From: Candidatus Villigracilis saccharophilus
GTDB lineage: Bacteria > Chloroflexota > Anaerolineae > Anaerolineales > Villigracilaceae
Direction: 5' to 3'
DNA: 64,000 nt
Assembly (NCBI GenBank): GCA_016709305.1
Contig: JADJNA010000052.1
Location: 32,257 to 96,256, forward strand
Below, in pieces: positions 45,704-56,285 of the stretch. Each line of letters starts with the position of its first letter. Positions within the stretch are counted from its first letter, which is position 1. A program made the position numbers and the translations under genes. Below the pieces are notes generated by a model. That model worked only from the letters and a program-made list of their open reading frames with translations, was not told where the DNA came from and made no database searches.

Positions 45704-48700
45704 ATGCTTGATTTGGATGATTCTTTCATAAAGGAATACCTCGCTGAGTCGCGGGAGCACCTTGCAGATATTGAGAACGATCTGTTGCAGATCGAATCTG
45801 CGGGAAACAATGTTGATGATAACCTGGTCAATAAGGTATTTCGCGCAGCCCATTCGATTAAGGGTGGTGCGGGATTCTTTAATTTACATAAAATACAGGA
45901 ACTGGCTCATCGCACAGAAAATGCATTGGACATGATTCGCTCAGGAGAGATGGCGCCTGCACCGGATGTGATCAATGTTTTGTTAATGGCTTTTGATCGC
46001 CTGCGCGACCTGCTTAATAATTATCAAACCAGCGAACAGGCTGATACTACCGAGATTTTGGTCGCATTGGCGGGAATGGTGTCGGCTAACCTTGCGCCTG
46101 CTGAAAAAGAATCGCTTATACGAACTGTGAAGGTGACCGCGCCCGGGGTGAAGACAGTCATTAATATCCCGGAATTTGATTTCAATCGTGCAAAAGATGG
46201 TCGTCATTATTTGTACCTGCTGGAATATGACTTGATTGATGATATTCAAAGGAAGGGCAAGCGCTCATCGGATGTTTTGTATCTATTGAGCAATTCAGGC
46301 TTGATCCTTGAAGCTGTATTTGAATTGGAAGTGGCGGGTACTCTTGATGACGAACCGTCCGATCGCCTGCCGTTCGTGGTGTTGTTTTCCACTGAACTTC
46401 CGCCGCAGATGGCCGATGTGATCTTTGATCTGCCGGCCAATCAGGTGCATGTGATCTACTCTCCACAGGTTGACCCGCTTCCAGTTGCCGCGCCGGTTGT
46501 CAGCTTTGAAAGACCGCCCGAAATTATTCATTCAGAACCAGGCCTTCCTGAATCTGCCGTGAATTCAGCGCAGTCCGTACCCCAGCCGGTAGTGTCAAAT
46601 GCAGTCTCTGATACTGGAGTCTCTTCCGCTGGGATGGAATCTACTTTACGGGTGGAAGTGAGCGTTCTCGAATCTTTAATGAATTTAGCCGGTGAGCTTG
46701 TCCTCAGCCGTAATCAATTACTGGATGCCATGGCAAGCGGCGATCAGCACACCATGCAAATTGGCGCCCAGCGTATTAACCTGGTGACCTCTGAGCTTCA
46801 GGAAAATATAATGCTGACGCGGATGCAGCCGGTCAGTAATATTTTTAATAAATTTCCGCGTGTGGTCCGTGATCTTTCAAAAGATCTTGGCAAGGAAATC
46901 CGGCTTGATATTTCGGGCCGCGAAGTGGAGATGGATAAAACCATCATCGAAGGATTAAGCGAGCCGATGACTCACATGGTTCGCAATGCTGTTGATCATG
47001 GAATCGAGAACGCTGAAGTTCGCATACGTGCGGGCAAGCCGGCATTTGGCACGATCAATTTGAGAGCCTATCACGAAGCCGGGCAGGTTGTGGTCGAGAT
47101 CCATGATGATGGCAAGGGGATTGATCCTGCAAAAATAGCTGCTTCAGCGCTGGCCAAGGGATTGATTTCACAGGATCAGTTGAAGGGCATGTCTGCCAAG
47201 GAAATGACCGCACTTATATTTCTACCGGGCTTGTCGACAGCTGACAAGATAAGTGATGTATCTGGCCGCGGAGTGGGGATGGATGTGGTCAAAACCAATT
47301 TGGATAAGCTGGGCGGCAAGGTGGAGATCGATTCTGTCCCAGGTAAGGGTACCAATATTATTATCCGTTTGCCTTTGACCTTGGCGATCATTCCTTCCTT
47401 ATTACTTTCTGTGAATGAAGAACGTTTTGCCATACCGCAGGTGCATGTCAGTGAGCTGATCCATATATCTGCTGAACAGATCCAGAAACGGATCGAGGTA
47501 GTTGGAAATTCAGAAGTGTTAATGTTGAGAGGCGCGCTGATTCCCCTGGTGCGTTTGAGTGATGTGTTGGGCATCGAAAAAAGACTCGAAGATCCGGAAG
47601 TGGGCGTTCTTACACCTGACCAGCGCTCCAGATTGGCAGATCGCCGCTCTCCGCGTTACGCAATTGATAGTTCCGAGCCAATCCTGGAAAGAACTGTACT
47701 CGCAAGTAACTTATATAAGCGAACAGGCACAGACCGTCGATTCCATGCGTCCAGCAGTCTTAATATTGTGGTCATCACAACCGGGGCCATGCAATATGGT
47801 CTGGTTGTCGATGAGCTTCACGATACCGTTGAAATTGTGGTTAAACCGCTTGGACGCCATTTTAAGGGATTGCGTGAATATGCAGGAGCCACAATTTTGG
47901 GAGATGGAAACGTGGCGCTGATCCTGGATGCTTCAGGAATTGCTGTAAAAACGGGTCTTGTTTCCATGGCAGGCAGCCGCCGCGCCATGGATTTGAATGC
48001 GGAGACCATTCGCGAGGAGTCTAAGGATAGACATTCCTTGCTTGCTTTCCTGAACGCGCCTGATGAGCATTGCGCGATACCCATGGAACTGGTCGTGCGT
48101 GTACTTCAGGTTGAGAACAAACAAATTGAATGGGCCGGCGGAAGAAGAACGATGCAATACCGCAACGCCTCACTGCCTTTGGTAACCCTTAAAGATACCG
48201 CGCAGGTCGCCGAGCTGCAACTGGAACAAGAGAAGGTTGTGGTGATCTTTAATGTTATGGGTCATGAAGTAGGGCTGCTTGCCGCCATGCCCGTTGATGT
48301 AATGGAGACGACTGCGACAATAGATCAGAAGACACTGCGTCAGCAAGGGATTTTCGGGTCGGCGATCATTGAAAATCAGACCACTCTTATTCTGGATATT
48401 CTTGAAATTGTTAAGACCATTCATCCGGAATGGGTTCAGGAAACTGAAAAGATCGAAGAACAGCGTACTACGACGACAGGCGGCGGTAGCGTCATTCTGT
48501 TGGCGGAGGATTCTGATTTCTTCCGCGGACGGGTGAGGCGTTATCTTGAGGCAGATGGATTTGTTGTCATCACTGCAGTGGACGGTCAGGAAGCGTATGA
48601 ATTTCTTGAAGCCAATGCCGACAAGGTAAATCTGGTTCTTACGGATGTGGAAATGCCACGCATGGACGGGCTGGGATTGGCACGCGCGATCCGCGCCGAC

Positions 48701-48868
48701 CCACGCTTTAATAAACTGCCTATCATTGCCCTGACCTCACTCGCCAGCGAGGAAAATATCGCACGTGGAATGGAAGCTGGGGTCAATGAGTATCAAGTCA
48801 AACTTGATCACGATCTGCTTTTGGAAGGCATTAGAAATTTACTTCATACAAATGCTAGCCGGGATTAA
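45704..48868 (+). CDS. cheA: CheA histidine kinase with extra CheW-like domain and C-terminal receiver
   Basis: About 1054 residues. P1 HPt with phosphorylated H50 (FRAAHSIKGGAGFF), a central variable region (~100-300), P3 dimerisation and P4 ATPase (HMVRNAVDHGIEN, DISGREVEMD, SGRGVGMDVV), a first CheW-like P5 (LTLAIIPSLLLSVN) interrupted by a long insert with RSPRYAIDSSEP, a second CheW-like segment (~790-900) and a receiver (ILLAEDSDFFR, LVLTDVEMPRMDG). Fused receivers serve as phosphate sinks or outputs in type IV pili-linked (Tfp/ACF) systems. I use ATG 45704, with AAGGA 10 bases upstream, over GTG 45695. Confidence 0.92.
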   Translation: MLDLDDSFIKEYLAESREHLADIENDLLQIESAGNNVDDNLVNKVFRAAHSIKGGAGFFNLHKIQELAHRTENALDMIRSGEMAPAPDVINVLLMAFDRLRDLLNNYQTSEQADTTEILVALAGMVSANLAPAEKESLIRTVKVTAPGVKTVINIPEFDFNRAKDGRHYLYLLEYDLIDDIQRKGKRSSDVLYLLSNSGLILEAVFELEVAGTLDDEPSDRLPFVVLFSTELPPQMADVIFDLPANQVHVIYSPQVDPLPVAAPVVSFERPPEIIHSEPGLPESAVNSAQSVPQPVVSNAVSDTGVSSAGMESTLRVEVSVLESLMNLAGELVLSRNQLLDAMASGDQHTMQIGAQRINLVTSELQENIMLTRMQPVSNIFNKFPRVVRDLSKDLGKEIRLDISGREVEMDKTIIEGLSEPMTHMVRNAVDHGIENAEVRIRAGKPAFGTINLRAYHEAGQVVVEIHDDGKGIDPAKIAASALAKGLISQDQLKGMSAKEMTALIFLPGLSTADKISDVSGRGVGMDVVKTNLDKLGGKVEIDSVPGKGTNIIIRLPLTLAIIPSLLLSVNEERFAIPQVHVSELIHISAEQIQKRIEVVGNSEVLMLRGALIPLVRLSDVLGIEKRLEDPEVGVLTPDQRSRLADRRSPRYAIDSSEPILERTVLASNLYKRTGTDRRFHASSSLNIVVITTGAMQYGLVVDELHDTVEIVVKPLGRHFKGLREYAGATILGDGNVALILDASGIAVKTGLVSMAGSRRAMDLNAETIREESKDRHSLLAFLNAPDEHCAIPMELVVRVLQVENKQIEWAGGRRTMQYRNASLPLVTLKDTAQVAELQLEQEKVVVIFNVMGHEVGLLAAMPVDVMETTATIDQKTLRQQGIFGSAIIENQTTLILDILEIVKTIHPEWVQETEKIEEQRTTTTGGGSVILLAEDSDFFRGRVRRYLEADGFVVITAVDGQEAYEFLEANADKVNLVLTDVEMPRMDGLGLARAIRADPRFNKLPIIALTSLASEENIARGMEAGVNEYQVKLDHDLLLEGIRNLLHTNASRD

Positions 48869-48907
48869 TTTCGCCGTGCTGACACAAAGATATAAGGAGA
48901 AATACCC

Positions 48908-50410
48908 ATGCAGCAGCTTGCCAAAGAATACCGTATCAATGACACGAACTTAAATCTCAGGAAAGAATTCATGAGCTTCGGTCCGGAAGATGTCCAAGTT
49001 TTACGGAAGCTTGCCGGTTGGGCGGCGCGTGTGGCGGATGTGATCGCCAAGGAATTCTACGATCATCAGTTTGCATTTGCGCCCTCTTTGGAGTTCTTTG
49101 AATCCTATGCCAAGGAAAAGAACATTCCGATGCCTCAATTACGCCAGCGGCTGGAAAAGGCGCAAGCAGGGTATTTTCTGCAGATCTTTCAGGAGGCCGC
49201 CTCTGGGGAATATGGAGTGGATTACTTTGAAAAACGCCTGCGCGTGGGAAAGGTGCACAACAAGATCAATCTTCCACTCAAATGGTACCTGGGGAGTTAC
49301 AGCCTCTACAAAGATCTGACGCACAAGTATCTTGTTAGATATTTCTTCTTCCGACCAGGTTTCCGTACCAAGGCTGAACGGGCAATTTTTGCCGTATTCA
49401 ACTACGATATGCAGGCGGTGGCTGATGCTTTCTTCTATGATTACTTGCAATCGGTCAGCATGGATCTGGCGTCCATCCCTGTGACCGTTGCATCTCACGA
49501 TCTGTCTGAATACTATCAGCCGCTAAAAGATACGCTGCGCGGAGTCCTAAGCACGGTCTCAGACAGCTCCAATTCCATTACTTCGTTTTCCGAGCAGCTT
49601 TCGTCAAAGACGAATATTGTTGCCGCTGCCGCGGAAGAACTGAGCGCGAACACAGCCTCTGTTGCGGATGGGATGGAAAAAGCCAATAACAGTTTGCATG
49701 CTGTGGCTGTAGCTGTCGAAGAAATGACAGCCACTACCGGCGAAATTGCTAAAAATTCAGAAAAAGCACATACCACCACAGAGCAGGCTGCTGTTCAGGT
49801 GGATCAATTTTCAGTGGTGATGAACAGGCTGGGTCAGTCTGCGCAGGAAATTGGAAAGGTGACAGAGACGATCACGAGTATCTCATCCCAGACCAATCTG
49901 CTGGCACTTAATGCAACGATCGAGGCAGCCCGGGCGGGTGTGGCCGGTAAGGGGTTCGCGGTTGTCGCCAGTGAGATCAAGGAATTAGCCAAACAAACTG
50001 CAGAAGCCACGAATATTATCAAGGAAAAAATCAATACTATTCAAGGCTCAACAGCCGGAGCGGTTGCGGATATCGAAAGGATTGTGCAGATCATCCGGGA
50101 TGTCAATGAGATCGTCATGGGCATTGCTGCCGCGATCCGTGAACAGACAACGGTCACACAGGATATCGCCAGTAATATCGGGCAGGCATCCTTCGAGGTC
50201 CGCGATGTGAATACCCGCGTGTCGGAAACGTCCATAGTAACCAGAAGTATAGCCAAAGAGATTGCTGAATTAAGCGGTACTGCTGAAGTGGATGCAGGTT
50301 CGTTGAATGAGATAGCAATATCCGTTACGACATTGAAGAATATGGCTCGATCGCTTCAAGAGGTCTGCAGTCAGTTTAGATTGGATGAAATCAGCAAGAA
50401 TAATAAATAA
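48908..50410 (+). CDS. Globin-coupled methyl-accepting chemotaxis protein (HemAT-like)
   Basis: A 500-residue soluble receptor with no transmembrane helix. Residues ~15-185 are a protoglobin sensor; the likely proximal haem ligand is H117 in LRVGKVHNKINLP. The MA signalling domain (~210-490) has the conserved hairpin tip SQTNLLALNATIEAARAG. It should report O2 or other gases to CheA. AAGGAG precedes the start; it lies directly downstream of cheA. Confidence 0.88.
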   Translation: MQQLAKEYRINDTNLNLRKEFMSFGPEDVQVLRKLAGWAARVADVIAKEFYDHQFAFAPSLEFFESYAKEKNIPMPQLRQRLEKAQAGYFLQIFQEAASGEYGVDYFEKRLRVGKVHNKINLPLKWYLGSYSLYKDLTHKYLVRYFFFRPGFRTKAERAIFAVFNYDMQAVADAFFYDYLQSVSMDLASIPVTVASHDLSEYYQPLKDTLRGVLSTVSDSSNSITSFSEQLSSKTNIVAAAAEELSANTASVADGMEKANNSLHAVAVAVEEMTATTGEIAKNSEKAHTTTEQAAVQVDQFSVVMNRLGQSAQEIGKVTETITSISSQTNLLALNATIEAARAGVAGKGFAVVASEIKELAKQTAEATNIIKEKINTIQGSTAGAVADIERIVQIIRDVNEIVMGIAAAIREQTTVTQDIASNIGQASFEVRDVNTRVSETSIVTRSIAKEIAELSGTAEVDAGSLNEIAISVTTLKNMARSLQEVCSQFRLDEISKNNK

Positions 50411-50439
50411 TAAAAAATCAGGAATTAAGGTAAACAATT

Positions 50440-52952
50440 ATGCAGAAAAAGATATTTCAATCCGCTATAACGATCATGAACAGGCTTGCCTATTCAGGAA
50501 AGATGCTGTTGCTCACAGCAGTTTTCCTGATTCCAATTGTAATCCTTACCTTTCAACTGGCATTGCAGTTTGGGAAAGATATTGACTTTACCCGTCAGGA
50601 GCGGAAGGGTGTTGAGTACCTGGGTCCAACGCTGAGTTTGCTTCAGCATGTTCAGCAGCATCGCGGCGCTTCTAATACCTATTTATCCGGGGATGGGTCT
50701 TTCAAAGATATTATGGTGCAGAAGCAGGCCTCCATTAAAGAAGATGTTGCAGCGATTGATGCGGTGGATCAACTTTACGGATCTGAATTTCAAACGACTG
50801 AACGCCGGCAAGCGCTAAAAAGCGAATGGCAAACCCTTCAAAATGAGGTGGGCAGTCTGTCTGTCTCTGAAAGTTTTGATCGTCACACTGCGCTGATCGC
50901 CAAGATCCTTGGGTTCCGCATTTACATAGCCGACAAGTCCAATTTATCCCTGGATCCGAATACAGATATCTATTTTATTATGACCTCGACAGTGAAATCC
51001 TATCCACAAGTAGCCGAACTACTAGGTCAAATTCGGGCGATCGGATCAGGCGGTCTTGTGGATGGAAATATCAGCGATACCGAAAGAGTCAACCTCCAAG
51101 TTTTAGCCCGTCTTGCCGATTCGAGTTCCGCTCAGGCGGAGCAGGATGTTCAACAAGCCTTTGATTTCAATCCTGAACTTCGCAGCCGCCTGGAAGAATT
51201 TACTAAGGACGCGTTGACTCAGGAGAAAACCTTTCAGACTATGGTTGCCGATCAGGTCATAAATGCCGGAACTATCACCATCACATCAAAGGAATTTTTT
51301 GAAGCGGCTACAAAAGCCATTGATGCTGAATTATTGGTGGCTGTCGAGTTGGATAAAGCAACCGATGATCTGCTGACTGCTCAATTACAAAAGCTAAACA
51401 ATGAAAGAATCCTGGCGTTTATTTTGGCCGGTGTTCCTGTTCTGCTGGCGTTGTGGTTGTTCGCTGGCTTTTACTTCTCGGTCATCAAGGCAATGGCGGA
51501 TGTGAAGGAAGTTGCCACGAGTATTTCTCAGGGCGATGTCAGCCACAATCTTGAATATCACTCACAGGATGAGGTGGGGCAAATGGCAGAATCTTTCCGA
51601 GCCATGATCGCATCCCTGCAAAATATGGCCAGGGTATTTGAGAATATGGCGCAAAATGATCTGCGGGAGGATGTGACGCCCATCTCTGATAGAGATGTGA
51701 TGGGCAGATTTTTCTCCAAAATGATCGTCAACCTGCGCGATTCCATCGGACAGGTGGCGCAGAATGGCGCTTCCTTGAGTACTATTTCCGGGCAGCTTGG
51801 CTCAAAGACAAACATTGTCGCCGCCGCAGCCGAAGAATTGAGCGCCAATACAACCTCTGTAGCGGCAGGTGTGGAGCAGGCAAACACCAATTTACACGCT
51901 GTTGCTGTGGCAGTGGAAGAAATGACCGCCACAGCGGGTGAAATTGCAAAAATTCTGAAAAAGCGCATGCGACCACAGAACGGGCTGCCGAGCAAGTGGA
52001 TCAGTTTTCCATGGTCATGCGAGACCTTGGTCAGTTCGCCCAGGAAATTGGGAAGGTAACGGAAACGATAACCCGCATCTCTTCCCAGACAAATTTGCTG
52101 GCGCTCAATGCCACGATCGAAGCCGCCCGGGCGGGCGCAGCCGGCAAGGGATTCGCGGTTGTCGCCAGTGAGATCAAGGAACTTGCCAAGCAAACTTCAG
52201 AAGCGACCAACGTGATCAAGGAAAAGATCAATACCATTCAAGGGTCAACTGCCGGGGCGGTTGCCGATATTGATAAGATCGTGCAGGTCATACGTGATGT
52301 CAATGAGATCGTCATGAGTATTGCCGCGGCGATCCGCGAACAGACAACGGTCACACAGGATATCGCTGGAAATATTGCTCAAGCTTCCAATGGGGTTCGG
52401 GATGCCAGTACAAGAGTAGCTGAGACCGCGACTGTAACCAGCAGTATTGCGCAAGAGATCGCTGAACTAAGCGGCGTGGCCGAAGTAACAACCGGCCCAA
52501 GATCGGCAAATGAACTTGCCGCTTCGGTCACTACACTAGTGAATATGTCCCAGTCGCTTCAGGAGATCTGCAAGCAGTTTAGGCTTTATGAAACTGGCAA
52601 GGATGACTTGATCGCTGAAATCGATACTTTCAAACAAGCCCACTTAAACTGGGTCAAGAAGGCGGAGGATATGCAGCAGGGCGGAATGGCTATTAATGTC
52701 AAAGACATCCCCGCTCATACGAGCTGCTCACTCGGGCGCTGGTATTACGGGGTTGGCAGGGGAAGATTTGCCCATCACCGTGAATTCATAGAGATCGAGA
52801 CCCCGCACAGGAAATTTCATGAGTTGTTGAGGGAGTATGTCGAGGTGTTCAAGAGTCACGGAGCAGGCCGGGCGCAAGGCAGTCTCGATCAATTGAAATC
52901 ACTCTCATTGAATATCGTCAATAGTTTTGAACAATTAAAAAAGATCGTTTAA
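50440..52952 (+). CDS. Transmembrane MCP with NIT-like sensor and C-terminal CZB domain (frameshifted at 51948-51952)
   Basis: A receptor of ~837 residues. TM1 (~22-42), an all-helical extracytoplasmic sensor (~45-325) with the RGASNTYLSGDG style of nitrate/nitrite-sensing (NIT) domains, TM2 (~330-350), HAMP, MA domain and a C-terminal chemoreceptor zinc-binding (CZB) domain (AHLNWV, HTSCSLGRWYYG, HHREF and TPHRKFHELL giving the His/Cys ligands). The first frame ends at 52059; adding one A to A5 at 51948-51952 turns AKILKKRM into AKNSEKAHATTE and joins both halves. CZB domains sense zinc or hypochlorous acid in characterised receptors. Confidence 0.87.
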
Positions 52953-53022
52953 TAGCCTGGTAATTTCCAGCAACGATCATTGAAATTTGTTGCCACAGAA
53001 TTGGTCTCAAAGGAGATAGAAA

Positions 53023-54698
53023 ATGAAAATCCTAAATAACATGAAGATCGGTAGAAGGCTTGTGGTTGGCTTTGGAGTTGTGATTTTAATGATGATCGCG
53101 GCAACCGCGATCGGAGTTTGGAGTATTAATTCAATCAATGCTGGATTGGACGATGTCCTTTTTCAGATCGAGCAAATTGACCATGTTCATACCGTTGACG
53201 AGAATTTGGATGGCGTGTACTTGCACTTGTCTCTGGCGCTTCTTGAAACTACTCCTTCCGGACAGGCCGCTATGCTGGCAGACCTCGCTGAACACCGTGC
53301 TGCCTATCTCGAAGCTTTGGATTGGTTTAAAGCTAATTCAGATACAGAGGAAGAGAAAGTCCTCATAAAGGCGCTCGAGGATGTATTGGCAGTCAATCTT
53401 GAGATCAATAATAGAGTGCTTGACCTGCTTAATTCAGGACAGGCTGAAGAAGCCAGACAGCTCTATCTGCGTGAAGGTCTGGAACGGCTGCCTGTCATGG
53501 AACAGGCGCTTGATGACCTGATCAATTCTGTGGATGGTGAAATGGTTGTTGTAGAAAAATCTGCCCAGGACCTTACGGATAGAATGGGTGTGGTCTTGAT
53601 CGTTTTCGCTGTAGCAGCACTATTCGTAGCGATTTTCATGGTGGCAACGATCACAGCCAGCATTACCAAACCCATTCAGATATCCTTATCTTATCTAAAG
53701 GATATGTCCATGGGTGATTTTTCCGTTCTTCCCGCGCGGGACCTCATTGATAGAGCAGATGAAATGGGAGATATTGGAAAGTCAATTTCAGTTCTGCTTG
53801 GCAGCTTGAAGAATTCCATCGGTCAGGTTCGTGACGGAGTTGGCACGATCGCTTCTGCTTCCACGGAGCTGTCCGCTGTTTCTTCGCAAATGACCTCCTC
53901 TGCTTCCGAAGCATCGGCCAGGTCGAATGGCGTCGCCTCCGCTGCTGAAGAAATGAGCGCAAATACATTTTCTGTGGCCGCTGGAATCGAGCAGGCTGTT
54001 ACGAATTTGCGCAGCGTTGCCACTGCCACGGAAGAAATGACCGCCACGATTGGTGAGATCGCGGGAAATTCAGAAAAGGCTCGCCGCATTACAGGTGAGG
54101 CTGTATCTCAGGCTGACCAAATTTCAGCTGCAGTGCGCTCGCTTGGTCAATCTGCGCAGGATATTGGCAAGGTGACCGAGACGATAACATCCATTTCGAA
54201 CCAGACCAATCTGCTTGCGTTGAATGCAACCATCGAAGCTGCCCGTGCCGGTGCTGCGGGCAAAGGTTTTGCAGTGGTCGCGACGGAGATCAAGGAACTT
54301 GCAAAACAGACCGCTGCGGCCACCGAGGACATTAAGGTCAAGATTTCCGGAATTCAAAATTCAACCGCGAACACTGTTGATGATATTGAAAAAGTTATGA
54401 AGGTCATTCATGATATAAGCGATATTGTCACCACCATTGCCACAGCCATTGAGGAACAGTCTGTTGTAACCAAGGATATCGCCGGGAATATCTCTCAGGC
54501 GACCAGGGGGTGGATGAGGCCAATGATCGTGTATCCCAAACTTCAACCGTGGCCCAATCTGTAGCACAGGATATTGCAGCGGTTAATGTAGCTGGAAATG
54601 ATATTGCCCGCGGAAGCCATCAGGTACAGGAAAGCGCCAGTGAATTGTCAAAACTGGCTGAACAACTGCGCAATATGGTTCAGGCCTTCAAGGTCTGA
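53023..54698 (+). CDS. Transmembrane MCP with four-helix-bundle sensor (frameshifted at 54506-54510)
   Basis: A classical receptor of ~558 residues: TM1 (~13-33), 4HB_MCP ligand domain (~34-185), TM2 (~190-212), HAMP and MA domain with ISNQTNLLALNATIEAARAG. The first frame ends at 54564; adding one G to the G5 run at 54506-54510 gives TRGVDEANDRVSQTS and the normal C-terminus ending RNMVQAFKV. AAAGGAG precedes the ATG. Third receptor in a row, so the array can integrate several inputs. Confidence 0.88.
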
Positions 54699-54745
54699 CC
54701 TTGAGTTGATCATGATGATTTATTATGCCAGCGTAGGAGGCTGAA

Positions 54746-55213
54746 ATGCCGCTTCAAGAAGAACCCACCCTCGTATCCACTTTTTATATCGGAGGTACGC
54801 TCATGGGTGTCAACGCGATGAATGTTCAGGAAGTCGTTCAATTGCACAACCTCACACCGGTGCATCATGCCAGTGATTATATTGCCGGCATCATTAACCT
54901 GCGCGGTCAGATTGTCACTGTGGTGGACCTGCAGCGCAGGCTCGAGATTGACCAATTGGATACCCGGTCAGCCCGGGATATTTTTATCGTTTCGTCCCAT
55001 GGTGAAAATATCGGTTTGCTGGTCGACGAAGCCTCAGATGTGATTCCCGCTGATATGGATAACCTGGCTCCGTTGCCTGCAAACATGAGTCTTACCCAGC
55101 AAAAATTTCTCAAAGGAATTTGCCAAAGCGAAATTCGCCCGATCGCCATCCTGGATGTCAATTCACTGTTGAGCGTGGAGGAAGATGAACCTGCGAGTTC
55201 TGGTCGTAGATGA
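54746..55213 (+). CDS. cheW: CheW coupling protein
   Basis: A 155-residue CheW: two SH3-like beta barrels with STFYIGGTLMGVNAMNVQEV and the NLRGQIVTVVDL signature. It links receptors to CheA. TAGGAGG precedes the start. The end overlaps the cheB start by 29 bases in another frame, so the last residues (SVEEDEPASSGRR) are probably non-essential. Confidence 0.92.
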   Translation: MPLQEEPTLVSTFYIGGTLMGVNAMNVQEVVQLHNLTPVHHASDYIAGIINLRGQIVTVVDLQRRLEIDQLDTRSARDIFIVSSHGENIGLLVDEASDVIPADMDNLAPLPANMSLTQQKFLKGICQSEIRPIAILDVNSLLSVEEDEPASSGRR

Positions 55214-56285
55214 TACTTCCCTGTTCCGACGGGTAATCACGGACGCTCTCGCGCTTCTTCCTGACGTGGAAGTGGTGGGTACTGCTCCAAATGGAAAGAT
55301 CGCTCTCGAAAGGATAGCGACTCTTTCACCTGACCTGATTACACTGGATATCGAAATGCCTGAGATGGACGGCTTGGAGGTGCTGAACGCCTTGAAGAGT
55401 CGCGGCATTGAATGCGGCGTGGTGGTTGTCAGCGCGTTAACCCTCAAAGGCGGCGATCTAACCATTCGGGCGTTGGAGCGGGGCGCGTTTGATTTCATCA
55501 CAAAACCAAGCGGCGGAGACCCGCAGTCCAATCTGATCGCAATCAGCAAACACCTTGCCCCAATCGTGAGTGCTTATCGCCGCCGCTGGGAAATTCGCTC
55601 CATTCTAAAACAAACCTCTACAACCGGCACTCCGTCCAATAGGTCCGCAACTGTGTCTTCTCCGCAGCCGACGCGTACTGAACGTCCGCCCATCTTAAAA
55701 AAAGCGGACCTGGTGTTGATCGGTGTTTCGACTGGCGGCCCTAATGCGCTGGCAAAAATGCTGCCAGCCCTGCCACTCAATTTTCCTGTTCCTATATTGA
55801 TTGTTCAGCACATGCCGCCGTTATTTACAAAATCAATGGCTGCCAGTCTGTCGGAAAAATGCAAGATGGCGGTCAAGGAAGCTGAAGACAGGGAAGTCAT
55901 TCGTCCGGCGACGGTCTATATCGCTCCGGGCGGGCGCCATATGAAAATTGTACCGGGCTCAAAAGGAGAAATTAGTTTAAGCATCACAGATGATCCCCTT
56001 GAAAATAATTGCCGTCCATCTGTTGACTATTTATTCCGCTCTGTTGCGAATACATTTAATGGCAATACCACAGCCGTTATCATGACCGGCATGGGGAGTG
56101 ACGGCGTGCTGGGGCTTCGTCTATTAAAACGCAAAAACTGCCATATCATTGCCCAGGACGAAGCCTCCTGTGTGGTCTTTGGCATGCCTGGAGAAGCCGT
56201 GAAGGCGGGTGTTGTGGATGTAATTACTCCGTTGGATCATATCGCTGAAGAGATCAACCGTTCAGTAAAGAGTGCAATCTTGTGA
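55185..56285 (+). CDS. cheB: CheB protein-glutamate methylesterase
   Basis: A 366-residue CheB: receiver (VDDTSLFRR, ITLDIEMPEMDG, FITKPSGG) and methylesterase domain with the Ser-His-Asp triad in VSTGGPNAL, IVQHMPPLFTK and MTGMGSDGVLG. Removes methyl groups from the three receptors. The start overlaps cheW by 29 bases, and the stop overlaps the cheR start by 4 bases, so the three are tightly coupled. Confidence 0.93.
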   Translation: MNLRVLVVDDTSLFRRVITDALALLPDVEVVGTAPNGKIALERIATLSPDLITLDIEMPEMDGLEVLNALKSRGIECGVVVVSALTLKGGDLTIRALERGAFDFITKPSGGDPQSNLIAISKHLAPIVSAYRRRWEIRSILKQTSTTGTPSNRSATVSSPQPTRTERPPILKKADLVLIGVSTGGPNALAKMLPALPLNFPVPILIVQHMPPLFTKSMAASLSEKCKMAVKEAEDREVIRPATVYIAPGGRHMKIVPGSKGEISLSITDDPLENNCRPSVDYLFRSVANTFNGNTTAVIMTGMGSDGVLGLRLLKRKNCHIIAQDEASCVVFGMPGEAVKAGVVDVITPLDHIAEEINRSVKSAIL

